DNA from: an uncultured Clostridia bacterium
Lineage (GTDB): Bacteria; Bacillota; Clostridia; TANB77; CAG-508
Assembly: GCA_934168355.1 (NCBI GenBank)
Contig: CAKPNI010000002.1
Coordinates: 18,837 to 82,836, forward strand
Direction of reading: 5' to 3'
Length of the DNA: 64,000 nt
The position numbers were made by a program, and so were the translations under genes. The notes beneath the pieces are model-generated. The model was not told the origin of the DNA. It did not search any database and saw nothing but the letters and a program-made list of their open reading frames with translations. Position 1 is the stretch's first letter; every line of letters starts with the position of its first letter. Shown piece by piece: positions 49,859 through 58,869 of this stretch.

Positions 49859-51393
49859 TCCCATTCAATAGTTGCTGGTGGTTTAGAAGTAATATCATAA
49901 ACAACCCTATTAATATGTTTAACCTCATTAACAATTCTAGAAGAAACCTTCTCTAAAATTTCATAAGGAATTTTACTCCAAATACCAGTCATAAAATCAG
50001 TAGTTTCAACAGCTCTTAAAGCAAGAGTATAGTCATAAGTACGTTCATCGCCCATAACACCTACAGAGCGAAGATTTGTAAGAACTGCAAAATATTGATT
50101 AATAGACTTATGAAGTCCAGCTTTTGCGATTTCATCTCTAAAAATAAAATCAGCATCTCTTAAAATATCCAACTTATCTTTAGTAATATCTCCTATAACT
50201 CTAATTGCAAGTCCGGGACCCGGGAAAGGTTGTCTAAATACAAGGTTTTCTGGAATACCAAGTTCTAATCCAACTTTTCTAACTTCATCTTTAAATAGAT
50301 TTCTTAGAGGCTCAACAATTTCCTTAAAATCAACATAATCTGGAAGTCCACCAACATTATGGTGACTCTTAATTACAGAACTTTTTCCTAAACCACTTTC
50401 GATGACATCAGGGTAAATAGTACCTTGAACAAGAAAATCAACCGTTCCGATTTTTTTTGACTCTTCCTCAAAAACTCTAATAAACTCTTCACCAATAATT
50501 TTTCTTTTTTGTTCTGGGTCAGTAATGCCACTTAGTTTAGCTAAAAATCTATCTTCAGCATTTACTCTAATAAGGTTTATATCATATTGTTCTCTAAATA
50601 TTTTCTCAACCTCATCACCTTCATTTTTACGAAGAAGACCATGGTCAACGAATATACAAGTTAAATTTTTACCAATAGCTTTACTTAGTAAAACAGCTGC
50701 AACTGATGAATCAACACCACCAGATAAAGCACATAAAGCTTTTCCATCACCTATTTTTTCTTTTAATGTTTTAATAGAATCCTCAACAAATGAAGACATT
50801 TGCCAGTCTCCTTGGCACTCGCAAACATTATATAAGAAATTTTTAATAACCATAGTTCCATTTACAGAATTATTAACTTCTGGATGGAATTGAATACCAT
50901 ATAATTTCTTTTCTTCATTTTCCATAGCAGCATTTGGGCAAGAAGGAGTATGTCCAATATTTTTAAATCCTTCTGGTACAGTTTCTACAAAATCTGTGTG
51001 ACTCATTAAAAAGCCATTAGTTTCGCCAAATCCTTGTAATAATTTTGAAGTATTATCTATTGTAACATCTGTTGTTCCATATTCTCTTTTATCAGCATGT
51101 GCAACATTTCCGCCTAATGTATATGCCATAAGTTGCATACCATAGCAGATTCCTAAAACAGGGATACCAAGTTCAAATATTTTGCTATCACATTTTGGAC
51201 TATCTTCTCCAAATACACTTGCAGGTCCTCCTGTAAAAATAATACCTTTTGGATTTTTTTCTTTAATTTTTTCTAAAGAAATATCAAAAGGCACAACTTC
51301 AGAGTAAACATTACATTCTCTTACTCTACGAGCTATTAATTGATTATATTGTCCACCAAAATCTAGTATTAAAATTAGTTCATTTTTTTTCAA
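49855..51393 (-). CDS. guaA: GMP synthase (glutamine-hydrolysing)
   Basis: Reverse strand, 512 residues. I place the start at TTG 51393, because GGAGG lies 9 nt upstream of it and the in-frame ATG at 51408 overlaps that binding site. It converts XMP to GMP. The N-terminal class I glutamine amidotransferase domain has LDFGGQYNQLIARRVR, the nucleophile in GICYGMQ and HPEVNNS; the ATP-pyrophosphatase domain has LSGGVDSSVAAVLL; the C-terminal dimer domain has RQPFPGPGLAIRV and ends KPPATIEWE. Full length. It has a strong promoter at 51424-51452. Confidence 0.95.
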   Translation of the reverse strand: MKKNELILILDFGGQYNQLIARRVRECNVYSEVVPFDISLEKIKEKNPKGIIFTGGPASVFGEDSPKCDSKIFELGIPVLGICYGMQLMAYTLGGNVAHADKREYGTTDVTIDNTSKLLQGFGETNGFLMSHTDFVETVPEGFKNIGHTPSCPNAAMENEEKKLYGIQFHPEVNNSVNGTMVIKNFLYNVCECQGDWQMSSFVEDSIKTLKEKIGDGKALCALSGGVDSSVAAVLLSKAIGKNLTCIFVDHGLLRKNEGDEVEKIFREQYDINLIRVNAEDRFLAKLSGITDPEQKRKIIGEEFIRVFEEESKKIGTVDFLVQGTIYPDVIESGLGKSSVIKSHHNVGGLPDYVDFKEIVEPLRNLFKDEVRKVGLELGIPENLVFRQPFPGPGLAIRVIGDITKDKLDILRDADFIFRDEIAKAGLHKSINQYFAVLTNLRSVGVMGDERTYDYTLALRAVETTDFMTGIWSKIPYEILEKVSSRIVNEVKHINRVVYDITSKPPATIEWE

Positions 51394-51423
51394 GATTTTT
51401 ACCTCCATTTTTAAATTTGTACC

Positions 51424-51452
51424 ATTATATCACATGTTTGGAGATTTAGCAA
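51424..51452 (-). promoter_or_regulatory. SigA-type promoter of guaA
   Basis: On the minus strand, TTGCTA (51452-51447), 17-bp spacer, TATAAT (51429-51424). I see no purine riboswitch in the 30-nt leader. Confidence 0.7.
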
Positions 51453-51456
51453 TGAT

Positions 51457-51514
51457 TTTTTTCGCATTGGGGACGGTTCTTTTCGCGAAAAGAACCGTCC
51501 CCAATGCGAAAAAA
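51457..51514. repeat. Dispersed palindromic repeat, copy 14 (perfect 58 bp)
   Basis: Two perfect 29-bp arms around CGCG. The core is identical to copy 13, but the outer arms read TTTTTTCGCATT/AATGCGAAAAAA. It lies between the divergent guaA and 51587 promoters. Confidence 0.95.
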
Positions 51515-51518
51515 GTAC

Positions 51519-51547
51519 TTGTTATTTCAAAAAAAATGTTGTAGAAT
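51519..51547 (+). promoter_or_regulatory. Probable SigA-type promoter
   Basis: TTGTTA (51519-51524), 17-bp spacer, TAGAAT (51542-51547), 39 bp before the 51587 start. Confidence 0.55.
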
Positions 51548-51586
51548 AAATTCATCAAAACTAATATAATAAAAAGGGTGGAAAAA

Positions 51587-52786
51587 ATGACAGAATTAGA
51601 AACAAAATTAAAAAAATACAATCAAGAGCAAATAATAAAAAAAATAGAAGAAATGGATAATACAGAGCAAGAACAAATAATAAAACAAATAAATGAAATA
51701 GATTTTGAAAAAGTAGAAAAATTATACAATCTAACAAAAAAAGAACAAAGGGTAAAGAGTGGGAAAATTGAACCAATAAATTACATAGATTTAGAAAAAA
51801 TAAGCAAAGAAGAAAAAGAGAGTTCAAAAAAACTAGGAGAACAGATAATAAAAAGTAACCAATATGCAGTAGTAACAATGGCAGGGGGGCAAGGAACTAG
51901 GCTTGGGTGTAAAGGGCCAAAAGGAACATATAAATTGGATATTGGAGAAAAAGGAAAATATATATTTGAAATAATAACAGAAAATTTGAAAAAATCAAAA
52001 GAAATGTATGGAATTTTGCCATATTGGTATATAATGACGAGCAAACAAAATTATCATGAAACAGTTAGCTTTTTAGAAAAACATGATTTTTTTGGATATG
52101 AAAAAGAAAAAATAAAATTTTTCGAACAAGGCGAATTACCAATGCTTACAGAAGATGGAAAAATAGTTATAGAAAATAATAAGATAAAAACAGGCTCAAA
52201 TGGAAATGGCGGAATATATGTAGCAATGAAAGAGCAAAATATAATAGATGACATGAAGTCAAAAAATGTTAAATGGGTGTATATTTGTGGAGTAGATAAT
52301 ATAATGGTAAATCCAATTGACCCAATATTTATTGGAGAAACAATACTTAATAATATGCAAATTGCTTCAAAATCTGTTGCTAAGGCATATCCGGAGGAAA
52401 AAGTTGGGGTATTTTGCAAAAGAAACAATAAACCAAGTACAGTGGAATATATAGAATTATCTGAAGAAATGAGAAATAAAAGAGACAATGATGGTGAATT
52501 GGTTTATGGGGAAGCAAATATTATAAGTCACCTTTTGAGTATTGATGCAATAGAAAAAATTACAAATTACAAATTACAATACCATATTGCAAAGAAAAAT
52601 GGATTATACAAGTTTGAAACATTTATATTTGATGCATTTGAACATTTTGATGATATGCTAGTTATGAGAGTAAAAAGAGAAGACGAATTCGCACCAATAA
52701 AAAACAAAGAGGGTGTAGATAGCCCTGAAACTGCTAAAGAGATATATGAAAGGAAAATGGAAAGAGATGGAAGAATTAAAAATTAA
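51587..52786 (+). CDS. UDP-sugar (UDP-N-acetylhexosamine-type) pyrophosphorylase
   Basis: A 399-residue protein starting at ATG 51587 after AAGGGTGG. It transfers UMP from UTP to a sugar 1-phosphate. The uridylyltransferase loop is MAGGQGTRLGCKGPKGTY near residue 100; KTGSNGNGGIY, the metal Asp in YICGVDNIMV near 225, and KFETFIFDAFEH follow, as in eukaryotic-type UAP/UGP (UDPGP family) enzymes. The N-terminal 60 residues form a helical extension. It overlaps the next gene, a left-handed beta-helix protein, so the pair probably makes one activated sugar. Confidence 0.85.
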   Translation: MTELETKLKKYNQEQIIKKIEEMDNTEQEQIIKQINEIDFEKVEKLYNLTKKEQRVKSGKIEPINYIDLEKISKEEKESSKKLGEQIIKSNQYAVVTMAGGQGTRLGCKGPKGTYKLDIGEKGKYIFEIITENLKKSKEMYGILPYWYIMTSKQNYHETVSFLEKHDFFGYEKEKIKFFEQGELPMLTEDGKIVIENNKIKTGSNGNGGIYVAMKEQNIIDDMKSKNVKWVYICGVDNIMVNPIDPIFIGETILNNMQIASKSVAKAYPEEKVGVFCKRNNKPSTVEYIELSEEMRNKRDNDGELVYGEANIISHLLSIDAIEKITNYKLQYHIAKKNGLYKFETFIFDAFEHFDDMLVMRVKREDEFAPIKNKEGVDSPETAKEIYERKMERDGRIKN

Positions 52787-53432
52787 AAATCTTTTAAATT
52801 TGGAAGAAACAATAGCAAGCAAAATATTTGAAAATGCAATATATCCATGGGAAGTGCTTCCTAAGATAGGGGAGTTTATAATAGAACTTGGAAATAAATT
52901 AGACTTAGAAAAATTTGAAAAAAAGTCGGAAAATGTATGGATTGCAAAATCAGCCAAAGTTGCTCCGACTGCAAGTATTACTGGTCCTTGCATAATTGAT
53001 GAATTTGCAGAAATAAGGCACTCGGCTTTTATTAGAGGAAATGCCATAGTTGGTAAAAACGTTGTAATAGGTAATTCGACAGAATTAAAAAATGTGATCA
53101 TATTTAATAATACACAAGTTCCACATTACAATTATGTGGGAGATTCTATTTTGGGATATAAATCACATATGGGTGCGGGAAGTATTGTATCAAATCTAAA
53201 GTCTGATAAATCGTTAGTAACTGTACGATGTAAGGGAGAAAAGATAGAAACGAATTTAAGAAAATTTGGCGCAATAGTTGGAGATAATGTGGAAGTTGGA
53301 TGTGGCTCTGTTTTAAATCCGGGAACTGTAATTGGAAGAAAAACAAATATATATCCATTATCATCTGTTAGAGGATATGTGGGAGAAAATCAAATTTACA
53401 AAAATCAAAATGAAATAGTAGAAAAAATATAA
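52767..53432 (+). CDS. Left-handed beta-helix (hexapeptide repeat) acyltransferase-like protein
   Basis: A 221-residue protein. ATG 52767 matches the usual family start (EELKIKNLLNLEETI, then YPWEVLP); ATG 52746 is an in-frame alternative. Residues about 60-200 are hexapeptide repeats with the [ILV]-G-x-x motif (APTASITGPCIID, GNAIVGKNVVIGNS, GAIVGDNVEVGCGSVLNPG). It resembles the C-terminal half of GlmU/UGPase-type sugar-nucleotide enzymes. It overlaps the preceding pyrophosphorylase gene by 20 bp. The acyl donor and sugar are not evident. Confidence 0.75.
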   Translation: MEELKIKNLLNLEETIASKIFENAIYPWEVLPKIGEFIIELGNKLDLEKFEKKSENVWIAKSAKVAPTASITGPCIIDEFAEIRHSAFIRGNAIVGKNVVIGNSTELKNVIIFNNTQVPHYNYVGDSILGYKSHMGAGSIVSNLKSDKSLVTVRCKGEKIETNLRKFGAIVGDNVEVGCGSVLNPGTVIGRKTNIYPLSSVRGYVGENQIYKNQNEIVEKI

Positions 53433-53433
53433 A

Positions 53434-53481
53434 AAATAGAGTTTAATATATGTAAAATTCATATATTAAACTCTATTTTAT
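53434..53481. terminator. Bidirectional terminator
   Basis: AAATAGAGTTTAATATATG pairs with CATATATTAAACTCTATTT, between convergent genes. Confidence 0.85.
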
Positions 53482-53499
53482 TTAATAAAATTTATAGCA

Positions 53500-53877
53500 T
53501 TACATTTGTTGATTACCCGGTAAAAAGTAATCTATAACTCCATAAATTAGAGCACCTATTATTGCAGCCATCCACGAAATTGTATAGCCTGCAACGAAAA
53601 ATTGTGTTACATAAAGAATTATAGCAGCTAGGGCAAAACCTATAAAGCCTTTTCCGAATGGACTAGCATGTAAACCTGTAAATTTGACTATTAAATAATC
53701 TAAAACTGTTAAAACTACAGCGGCTATAGCTAAAGACCAAATATTATTAATAGAAAATCCGGGTGTAAAGAATGCTGTGATTGCTAAAACAACAGCTGCA
53801 GCAACTAGTCTACCTATTATTTGCCATACTGTACTTGTACCATTTTGTGTGGTTGAGTTTGTTTGACCGTCAGACAT
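53500..53877 (-). CDS. Small four-helix membrane protein, phage holin 4-like family
   Basis: A 125-residue protein with AAAAAAGGAGGATG upstream. A Ser/Thr/Gln-rich N-terminus is followed by four hydrophobic segments from residue 22, with INNIWSLAIAAVVLTVLDYLIV and a conserved Gly-rich turn, ending in IDYFLPGNQQM. The layout matches YvlD-like/phage_holin_4_2 membrane proteins found in many Firmicutes genomes outside prophages; no phage genes surround it. The cellular role is unknown. Confidence 0.7.
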   Translation of the reverse strand: MSDGQTNSTTQNGTSTVWQIIGRLVAAAVVLAITAFFTPGFSINNIWSLAIAAVVLTVLDYLIVKFTGLHASPFGKGFIGFALAAIILYVTQFFVAGYTISWMAAIIGALIYGVIDYFLPGNQQM

Positions 53878-54013
53878 AATTCATCCTCCTTTTTTATTTG
53901 TATTTAAAAAGTATTTTTTTAGCTATATAAAATTATTGTTTACAATTTGATTTTTTTTATGCAATGAAAGAATAAAATTTTGATTTCTTGAAAGAATAAG
54001 TGAAAAATAGTTG

Positions 54014-54092
54014 ATTTTCGCAAAAGGACCGTTTCTTTTTCCATTGGGACCGTTTCATTTCGCGAAAAGAAACGGTCCCAATACGAAAAAAG
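54014..54092. repeat. Dispersed palindromic repeat, copy 15 (tandem/hairpin type)
   Basis: AGGACCGTTTC and GGGACCGTTTC units followed by the inverted GAAACGGTCCC, with TTTTCGC/ACGAAAAA ends. It ends at the ribosome binding site of the DUF421 gene. Confidence 0.85.
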
Positions 54093-54101
54093 GAGAAAAA
54101 G

Positions 54102-54785
54102 ATGTTAATAAATTTCACGAGAGCAATAATTTTATACATTGTAGTCCTAATTGTAATGCGCCTAATGGGCAAAAGGGAAATAGGTCAACTTCAACCATTT
54201 GAGCTTGCAATAGCAATAATGATAGCAGACTTAGCATCAATTCCTATGACAGAAACAGGAATTCCAATTTCAAATGGTATTGTTCCAATAATAGGTTTAC
54301 TTGTTATGCACCTAATAATATCAACAATAAATCTAAAAAGCATAAGAGCAAGAGAAGCAATATGTGGAAAACCTAGGATTTTAATTTATAGAGGAAAAAT
54401 TGATGAACAAGCCTTGATTAAAGAAAGGTTTACTTTAAATGAATTACAAGAAAGATTAAGAGCAAAAGATATAATAAATATTGGGGATGTTGAGTATGCA
54501 ATATTGGAAACAAGTGGACAAGTAACAGTTATAGAAAAACCTAATAAAAGAAAAACAATTCCAGAGGATTTTAATATAATGCCTGATTATGAGGGACTTC
54601 CGTATGATTTGGTTGTTGACGGCAAAATTATGAATGAAAATTTAAAGAAAATTGATAAAGATTATAATTGGCTTTTAATAGAAGTCGAAAAGTTTGGCTT
54701 TAAGCCAGAAGAAGCTTTGCTTGTTACTTATGATGGCAAAGGTCAAATTTTTTGTCAAAAGAAAGAAAATAAAAAGGGGAATTAG
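54102..54785 (+). CDS. YetF-like membrane protein (DUF421)
   Basis: A 227-residue protein. ATG 54102 follows AAAAAAGGAG. Three N-terminal membrane segments contain the family signature VMRLMGKREIGQLQPFELAI, and two cytoplasmic alpha/beta subdomains follow with GKPRILIYRGKID and LRAKDIINIGDVEYAILETSGQ. DUF421/YetF proteins are widespread in Firmicutes and linked to spore or envelope functions. It lies 5 bp before a DUF4363 gene, a common pairing. Confidence 0.85.
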   Translation: MLINFTRAIILYIVVLIVMRLMGKREIGQLQPFELAIAIMIADLASIPMTETGIPISNGIVPIIGLLVMHLIISTINLKSIRAREAICGKPRILIYRGKIDEQALIKERFTLNELQERLRAKDIINIGDVEYAILETSGQVTVIEKPNKRKTIPEDFNIMPDYEGLPYDLVVDGKIMNENLKKIDKDYNWLLIEVEKFGFKPEEALLVTYDGKGQIFCQKKENKKGN

Positions 54786-54790
54786 TTGGT

Positions 54791-55174
54791 ATGCAAAAAG
54801 AGTTAGTTATTTGTGTTATTTTGGTTATTTTGATAATTATAGGTGATATTGTTACACAAAATTATACTAAAAATACAGTGAACTATATAACTGGAGAGTT
54901 GGAAAGTTTGAAACAGAGTTTATTTGAGAAAGATGACGATAAAGCTGATAAAGAGATAAGTAAAATTGATAATAAATGGAAAGAGGTTCATGATAAACTT
55001 GCTTATTATATTGAACATGATGAGCTTGAAAAAGTTGAAAGTAATTTTACTGCATGCAAGAGTTTGGCAAAAACAAGGGAGTATGAGCAGTCGATAAGTG
55101 AATTAGAGAAGACCGTTTATGTGTTGGAACATATTACTGATAAGTATTCTTTTAATTTAGTTAATATTTTTTAA
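54791..55174 (+). CDS. DUF4363 family protein
   Basis: A 127-residue protein with an N-terminal membrane anchor (residues 4-22, ELVICVILVILIIIGDIV) and a long helical, charged extracytoplasmic domain. The arrangement QNYTKNTVNYITGEL, later WKEVHDKLAYYIEHDELEKVE, is typical of DUF4363. Its usual partner, a DUF421 protein, is directly upstream, and both appear to be co-translated. Function unknown. Confidence 0.8.
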   Translation: MQKELVICVILVILIIIGDIVTQNYTKNTVNYITGELESLKQSLFEKDDDKADKEISKIDNKWKEVHDKLAYYIEHDELEKVESNFTACKSLAKTREYEQSISELEKTVYVLEHITDKYSFNLVNIF

Positions 55175-55228
55175 TAGTATTTATTGAAATATGTATTAAA
55201 ATTTATGACGCAAAAATATAAAAAAGGC

Positions 55229-55257
55229 TTGTCAAAATAAATCAAATAGTATAGAAT
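55229..55257 (+). promoter_or_regulatory. Promoter of the leader/prepilin locus at 55.3 kb
   Basis: TTGTCA (55229-55234), 17-bp spacer, TAGAAT (55252-55257), closely matching the promoter at 27642-27670. Confidence 0.65.
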
Positions 55258-55291
55258 ATTACCATAAAATTAAATAAAAAGAGGTGTAAAA

Positions 55292-55324
55292 ATGCAAAAG
55301 ATGAAAGCGTGTATTTTGCATTGA
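55292..55324 (+). CDS. Short leader ORF (10 residues) upstream of a prepilin gene
   Basis: ATG 55292 after AAGAGGTG encodes MQKMKACILH and stops 25 bp before the prepilin ATG. It occupies the position of the His-Thr leader at 27707 and shares the MQK start and upstream sequence, but lacks the AC tract and the hairpin. The coincidence of promoter, binding site and start in two loci suggests it is translated. Confidence 0.35.
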   Translation: MQKMKACILH

Positions 55325-55348
55325 ATACCGTAAAAGGGAGGAAGAAAA

Positions 55349-56369
55349 ATGAATTTAAACAAAAAATTCAAAAGAAACAAAGGAATAACGTTAATAGCGT
55401 TAGTAGTAACAATTATTGTTTTGTTAATTTTAGCGCGGAATAAGTATAAGCATGCTAACAGGACAAAATGGAATATTGAACAGAGCGTCAGAAGCCAAAA
55501 GTAAAAATGGAACAGCTCAAAATGGAGATTTAGTAAAGTTATCTGCAATGGATGCTTTATCACAAGGATTAGGAACAATAACAGATGCAAACCTAAAAAC
55601 AGCGTTAAATAACAACATAGGAGAAGGAAAATATGAAATAACAGGAGATGCAACAAATGGATGGACAGTAACAGTAGAGGGAGAAGATTACAGAGTAGAA
55701 GCTACAGGAATAGTAAATGGAAATGGAAGTAGTACAGGAAGTGTAAATTGGGATAAAATTTTAGAAGATGCAAATAAAAATCCTGAGTCTATGAAACATA
55801 AAGAACAGGTTAAAAGCTCATTCATTGGAATAGGAACAGATGGAAAGCCTGTTAATATGGATTTGTGGAGACCGAACAAACAAGAAGATGGAACATGGGG
55901 AATTTTTTCATGTGAATCATCATATGCACATGAATATGCATATGATGGAGGAATAGATGATGATGGTAAAATAGTTGGAAAGATACCTCAATATATTTAT
56001 AACGGAGAAGAGGGAAAATTTACTGAAGTAACAAATTTAAGCTATGCTTTTGTACGCTGTACAGGTTTACGCATAGCACCAGAAATTCCAAGTAGTGTAA
56101 AATATATGGAAGGAACATTTCATATGTGTACAAATTTGACAACTGCACCCAAAATTTCAAGCAATGTAACATGTATGTTTGCAACATTTTCAGGTTGTAC
56201 CAATTTAACGGGGGAAGTTTGTATAGATGCAAACCTTGATTCTAATGATTGGAAATCAAGTAGTTCGTGTTTCGCTGACACAACCAAACCAATCCAACTA
56301 ACAGGAACATGTCCCATCCTATCAGATTTAGCTGAAACAAGCTCAAATAGAAATGTAACAGTAAAATAA
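55349..56369 (+). CDS. Prepilin-like protein with BspA-like repeats, +1 shift at CGG
   Basis: ATG 55349 follows GGGAGGAAG. The first 29 codons are nearly identical to those of the 27908 gene (KGITLIALVVTIIVLLILA), and codon 30 is again CGG (55436). Skipping C55436 gives GGA ATA AGT, completing the prepilin helix and leading into MLTGQNGILNRASEA. The mature part (residues about 130-339) ends in Cys-rich segments (CTGLRIAPEIP, CTNLTTAPKIS, CTNLTGEV) resembling BspA/DUF285-type surface repeats. Total about 339 residues. The zero frame alone stops near 55499. It is probably a surface adhesin or minor pilin-like protein. Confidence 0.75.
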
Positions 56370-56381
56370 AGGATAAAAAAT

Positions 56382-58734
56382 ATGAAAAATAAAATAATAA
56401 CAACAATAATAATATTACTTTTAATTCTTCTAAAAATATACCTAATCTCAGTACAACCAATAAACTACATCCCAGAAAACAAATATGACGATGCACTAAT
56501 GCTAAAACAAGCAAACAGTATTTTACAAGGAAAATGGTTAGGGGAATATAACTCCCTAACCCTTGTAAAAGGACCAATCACGCCAATATTTATTGCAATC
56601 TTAAATAAATTACACATACCATTTTTAATAGGGCAAGAACTATTGTATGATGTTTCATGCCTATTTGTTATATATACATTTAGTAAAACAATAAAAAACA
56701 AAAAAATCCTATATATAATATTTGCAATATTGTTATTTAATCCAGTAACATTTTCAACAGAAATATGTAGAGTATATAGAGATGGAATATATACCAGTTT
56801 AACAATGTTACTTATAGGATTTTCTTACAGTATATTTCTAAATAGAGAAAATTCTCCAAAAAAACAAATAAAATATTTTATAGGACTGGGAATAACGCTT
56901 TCGGCACTTTATTTATGTAGAGAGGAAAGTATATGGATATTACCATTTGTAATTATATCTACAATTACAACAATAATATTTATAATCAAAGACAAAAAAA
57001 TAAAAAGCAAAAAAATATTAATAGGAATGTATGCAATTCCAATAGCGATATTTATAATAAATAATTTAATAATATGCACTTTAAACTATAAAAATTATGG
57101 TGTTTTTGAATTAAATCAATATTGGTCAAAAGAATTCAAAGAAGCATATGGAGCAATAACAAGAGTTGTACCTAACGAAACATATAGTAGAGTGCCTGTA
57201 AGTCAAGAAACAATAAAAAGAATATGTGAGATAAGTCCTAAATTTAAAGAGATAGAAGAAGATTTAACCGGAGAAGAAGCAGACAAATGGTCAAAATGTG
57301 GAGATGGTAAAATAGGTGAGATTCAAGGTGGATGGATACATTGGGCTATAATAAAAGGTGTTGATGCAAAAGGATATTATAAAGATGCTAAAACAGCTAA
57401 TCAATATTATAAAGAATTAGCAAATGAAATAAATAATGCGATAGATGAAGGTAAAATAGAAGGATATAAAAATAAAAGAGTAACAAATGTTCCAAGATTT
57501 AATTTTGAGGATATTATAAATTCTATAAAAAAATGTAAAGACACAATAAGAATGGAAAACAATTTTTATTTACTAAAAATTGTTGTTCAAAATAGATTAA
57601 GTAATGATTTACAAGAAAATGAAAAATGGAAAAATATAACCAGAGAAGAAATAGATACAGAAATTACTTACAACGGAACAGAAAATCAAAATAGATTAAA
57701 TGCTCTAAAACAAATAAAAAATATATATATAAAGATTAATCCTATAATATTTAAAATTTCACTTATTTGTGTTATTGGATTAATTATATGTTCAATCATA
57801 AACCATAACAAAATATATAATGAAATTTTAATTTTATTAGGTCTTGCGGGATTATATTTATGTAGGATTTTTATAATAACATTTACATATATAACCATGT
57901 ATACAGATGCTTTAAATACTATGTATTTGGCAAATACTTATGGACTACAAATTTTATTTAGTTTACTTGCAATCATCTTTTTTGTACAGAATATAAAGAA
58001 AAAAAATGATCAAAATCAAGAAACTTTAAAAGAAAAAATAAAATTAAATCCTAAAAAAGATATAACAATATTAATTCCTTGTTTGAATGAAGAAAAGACG
58101 ATAGGAATTTGCCTAAAAAAAGCAAAACAAATAATACAACAAGAAAATTTAGATGCTGAAATATTAGTTGTAGATAATGGTTGTGAAGATAATTCCATAA
58201 AAATAGCTAAAAAACAAGGGGCAAGGGTAATAAAAGTAGATAAAAAAGGATATGGAAATGCACTAAGATATGGAACAATAGAAGCTATTCGGAAAATATG
58301 TCATAATGGTTGATGCAGATGACAGCTATAATATTTTAGAAATTATGCCAATAGTAAGTGAATTAAAAAATGGAAATGATTTGATTATTGGAAACAGATA
58401 TAAAGGCAAAATGGAAAAAGGGGCAATTAAGTTTTCTCATAAATATATAGGAACACCAATTATTTCGTGGCTTATAAGAATGAAGTATGGAGCAAAAATT
58501 TATGATGCTAATTGCGGATTAAGAGGATATGATAATGAAAAAATTGTAAATCTAAATTGCATATCTGAGGGCATGGAATATGCAACAGAAATGATTATAA
58601 AAGCACAAAAGGAAAATTTGAAAATTAAAGAGATTCCAATAAATTTTTATAGAGATAAAAGGAATGGTAAATCACATTTAAAAACTGTAAAAGATGGAAT
58701 TAGACATTTGAAAGTGATATTAAATGGAAAATAA
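56382..58734 (+). CDS. Polytopic membrane protein fused to a GT2 glycosyltransferase, +1 shift at CGG
   Basis: ATG 56382 follows AAAGGATAA. Residues 1-540 contain about nine to ten membrane segments with a large loop near 235-440. Residues from about 565 form a GT-A glycosyltransferase 2 domain (DITILIPCLNEEKTIG, EILVVDNGCEDNS). The zero frame meets CGG at 58290 and ends at 58313. Skipping C58290 reads EAIGKYVIMVDADDSYN and continues to 58734, about 783 residues. The catalytic DxD (DADD) lies just after the shift, so without it the enzyme would be inactive. It is likely to transfer sugars from or to a lipid carrier for surface glycans. Confidence 0.8.
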
Positions 58735-58771
58735 AATAGCTAAATAAAAGTAAAAAAATTTAAAAAAACTA

Positions 58772-58800
58772 TTTACAATTTAACGACTATTGTATAAAAT
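58772..58800 (+). promoter_or_regulatory. SigA-type promoter of the GT4 gene
   Basis: TTTACA (58772-58777), 17-bp spacer, TAAAAT (58795-58800). Confidence 0.7.
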
Positions 58801-58869
58801 AGGAATAAATGTAGAAAAATATCAAAAAAACACAAGAAAATGCTTTTTAGGAAAGGAAGTAAAAGGAAG

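Noticed and set aside
53500..53877. Holin-like gene as evidence of a prophage
   Set aside because: No other phage gene is nearby, and this family is common as chromosomal membrane proteins in Firmicutes.
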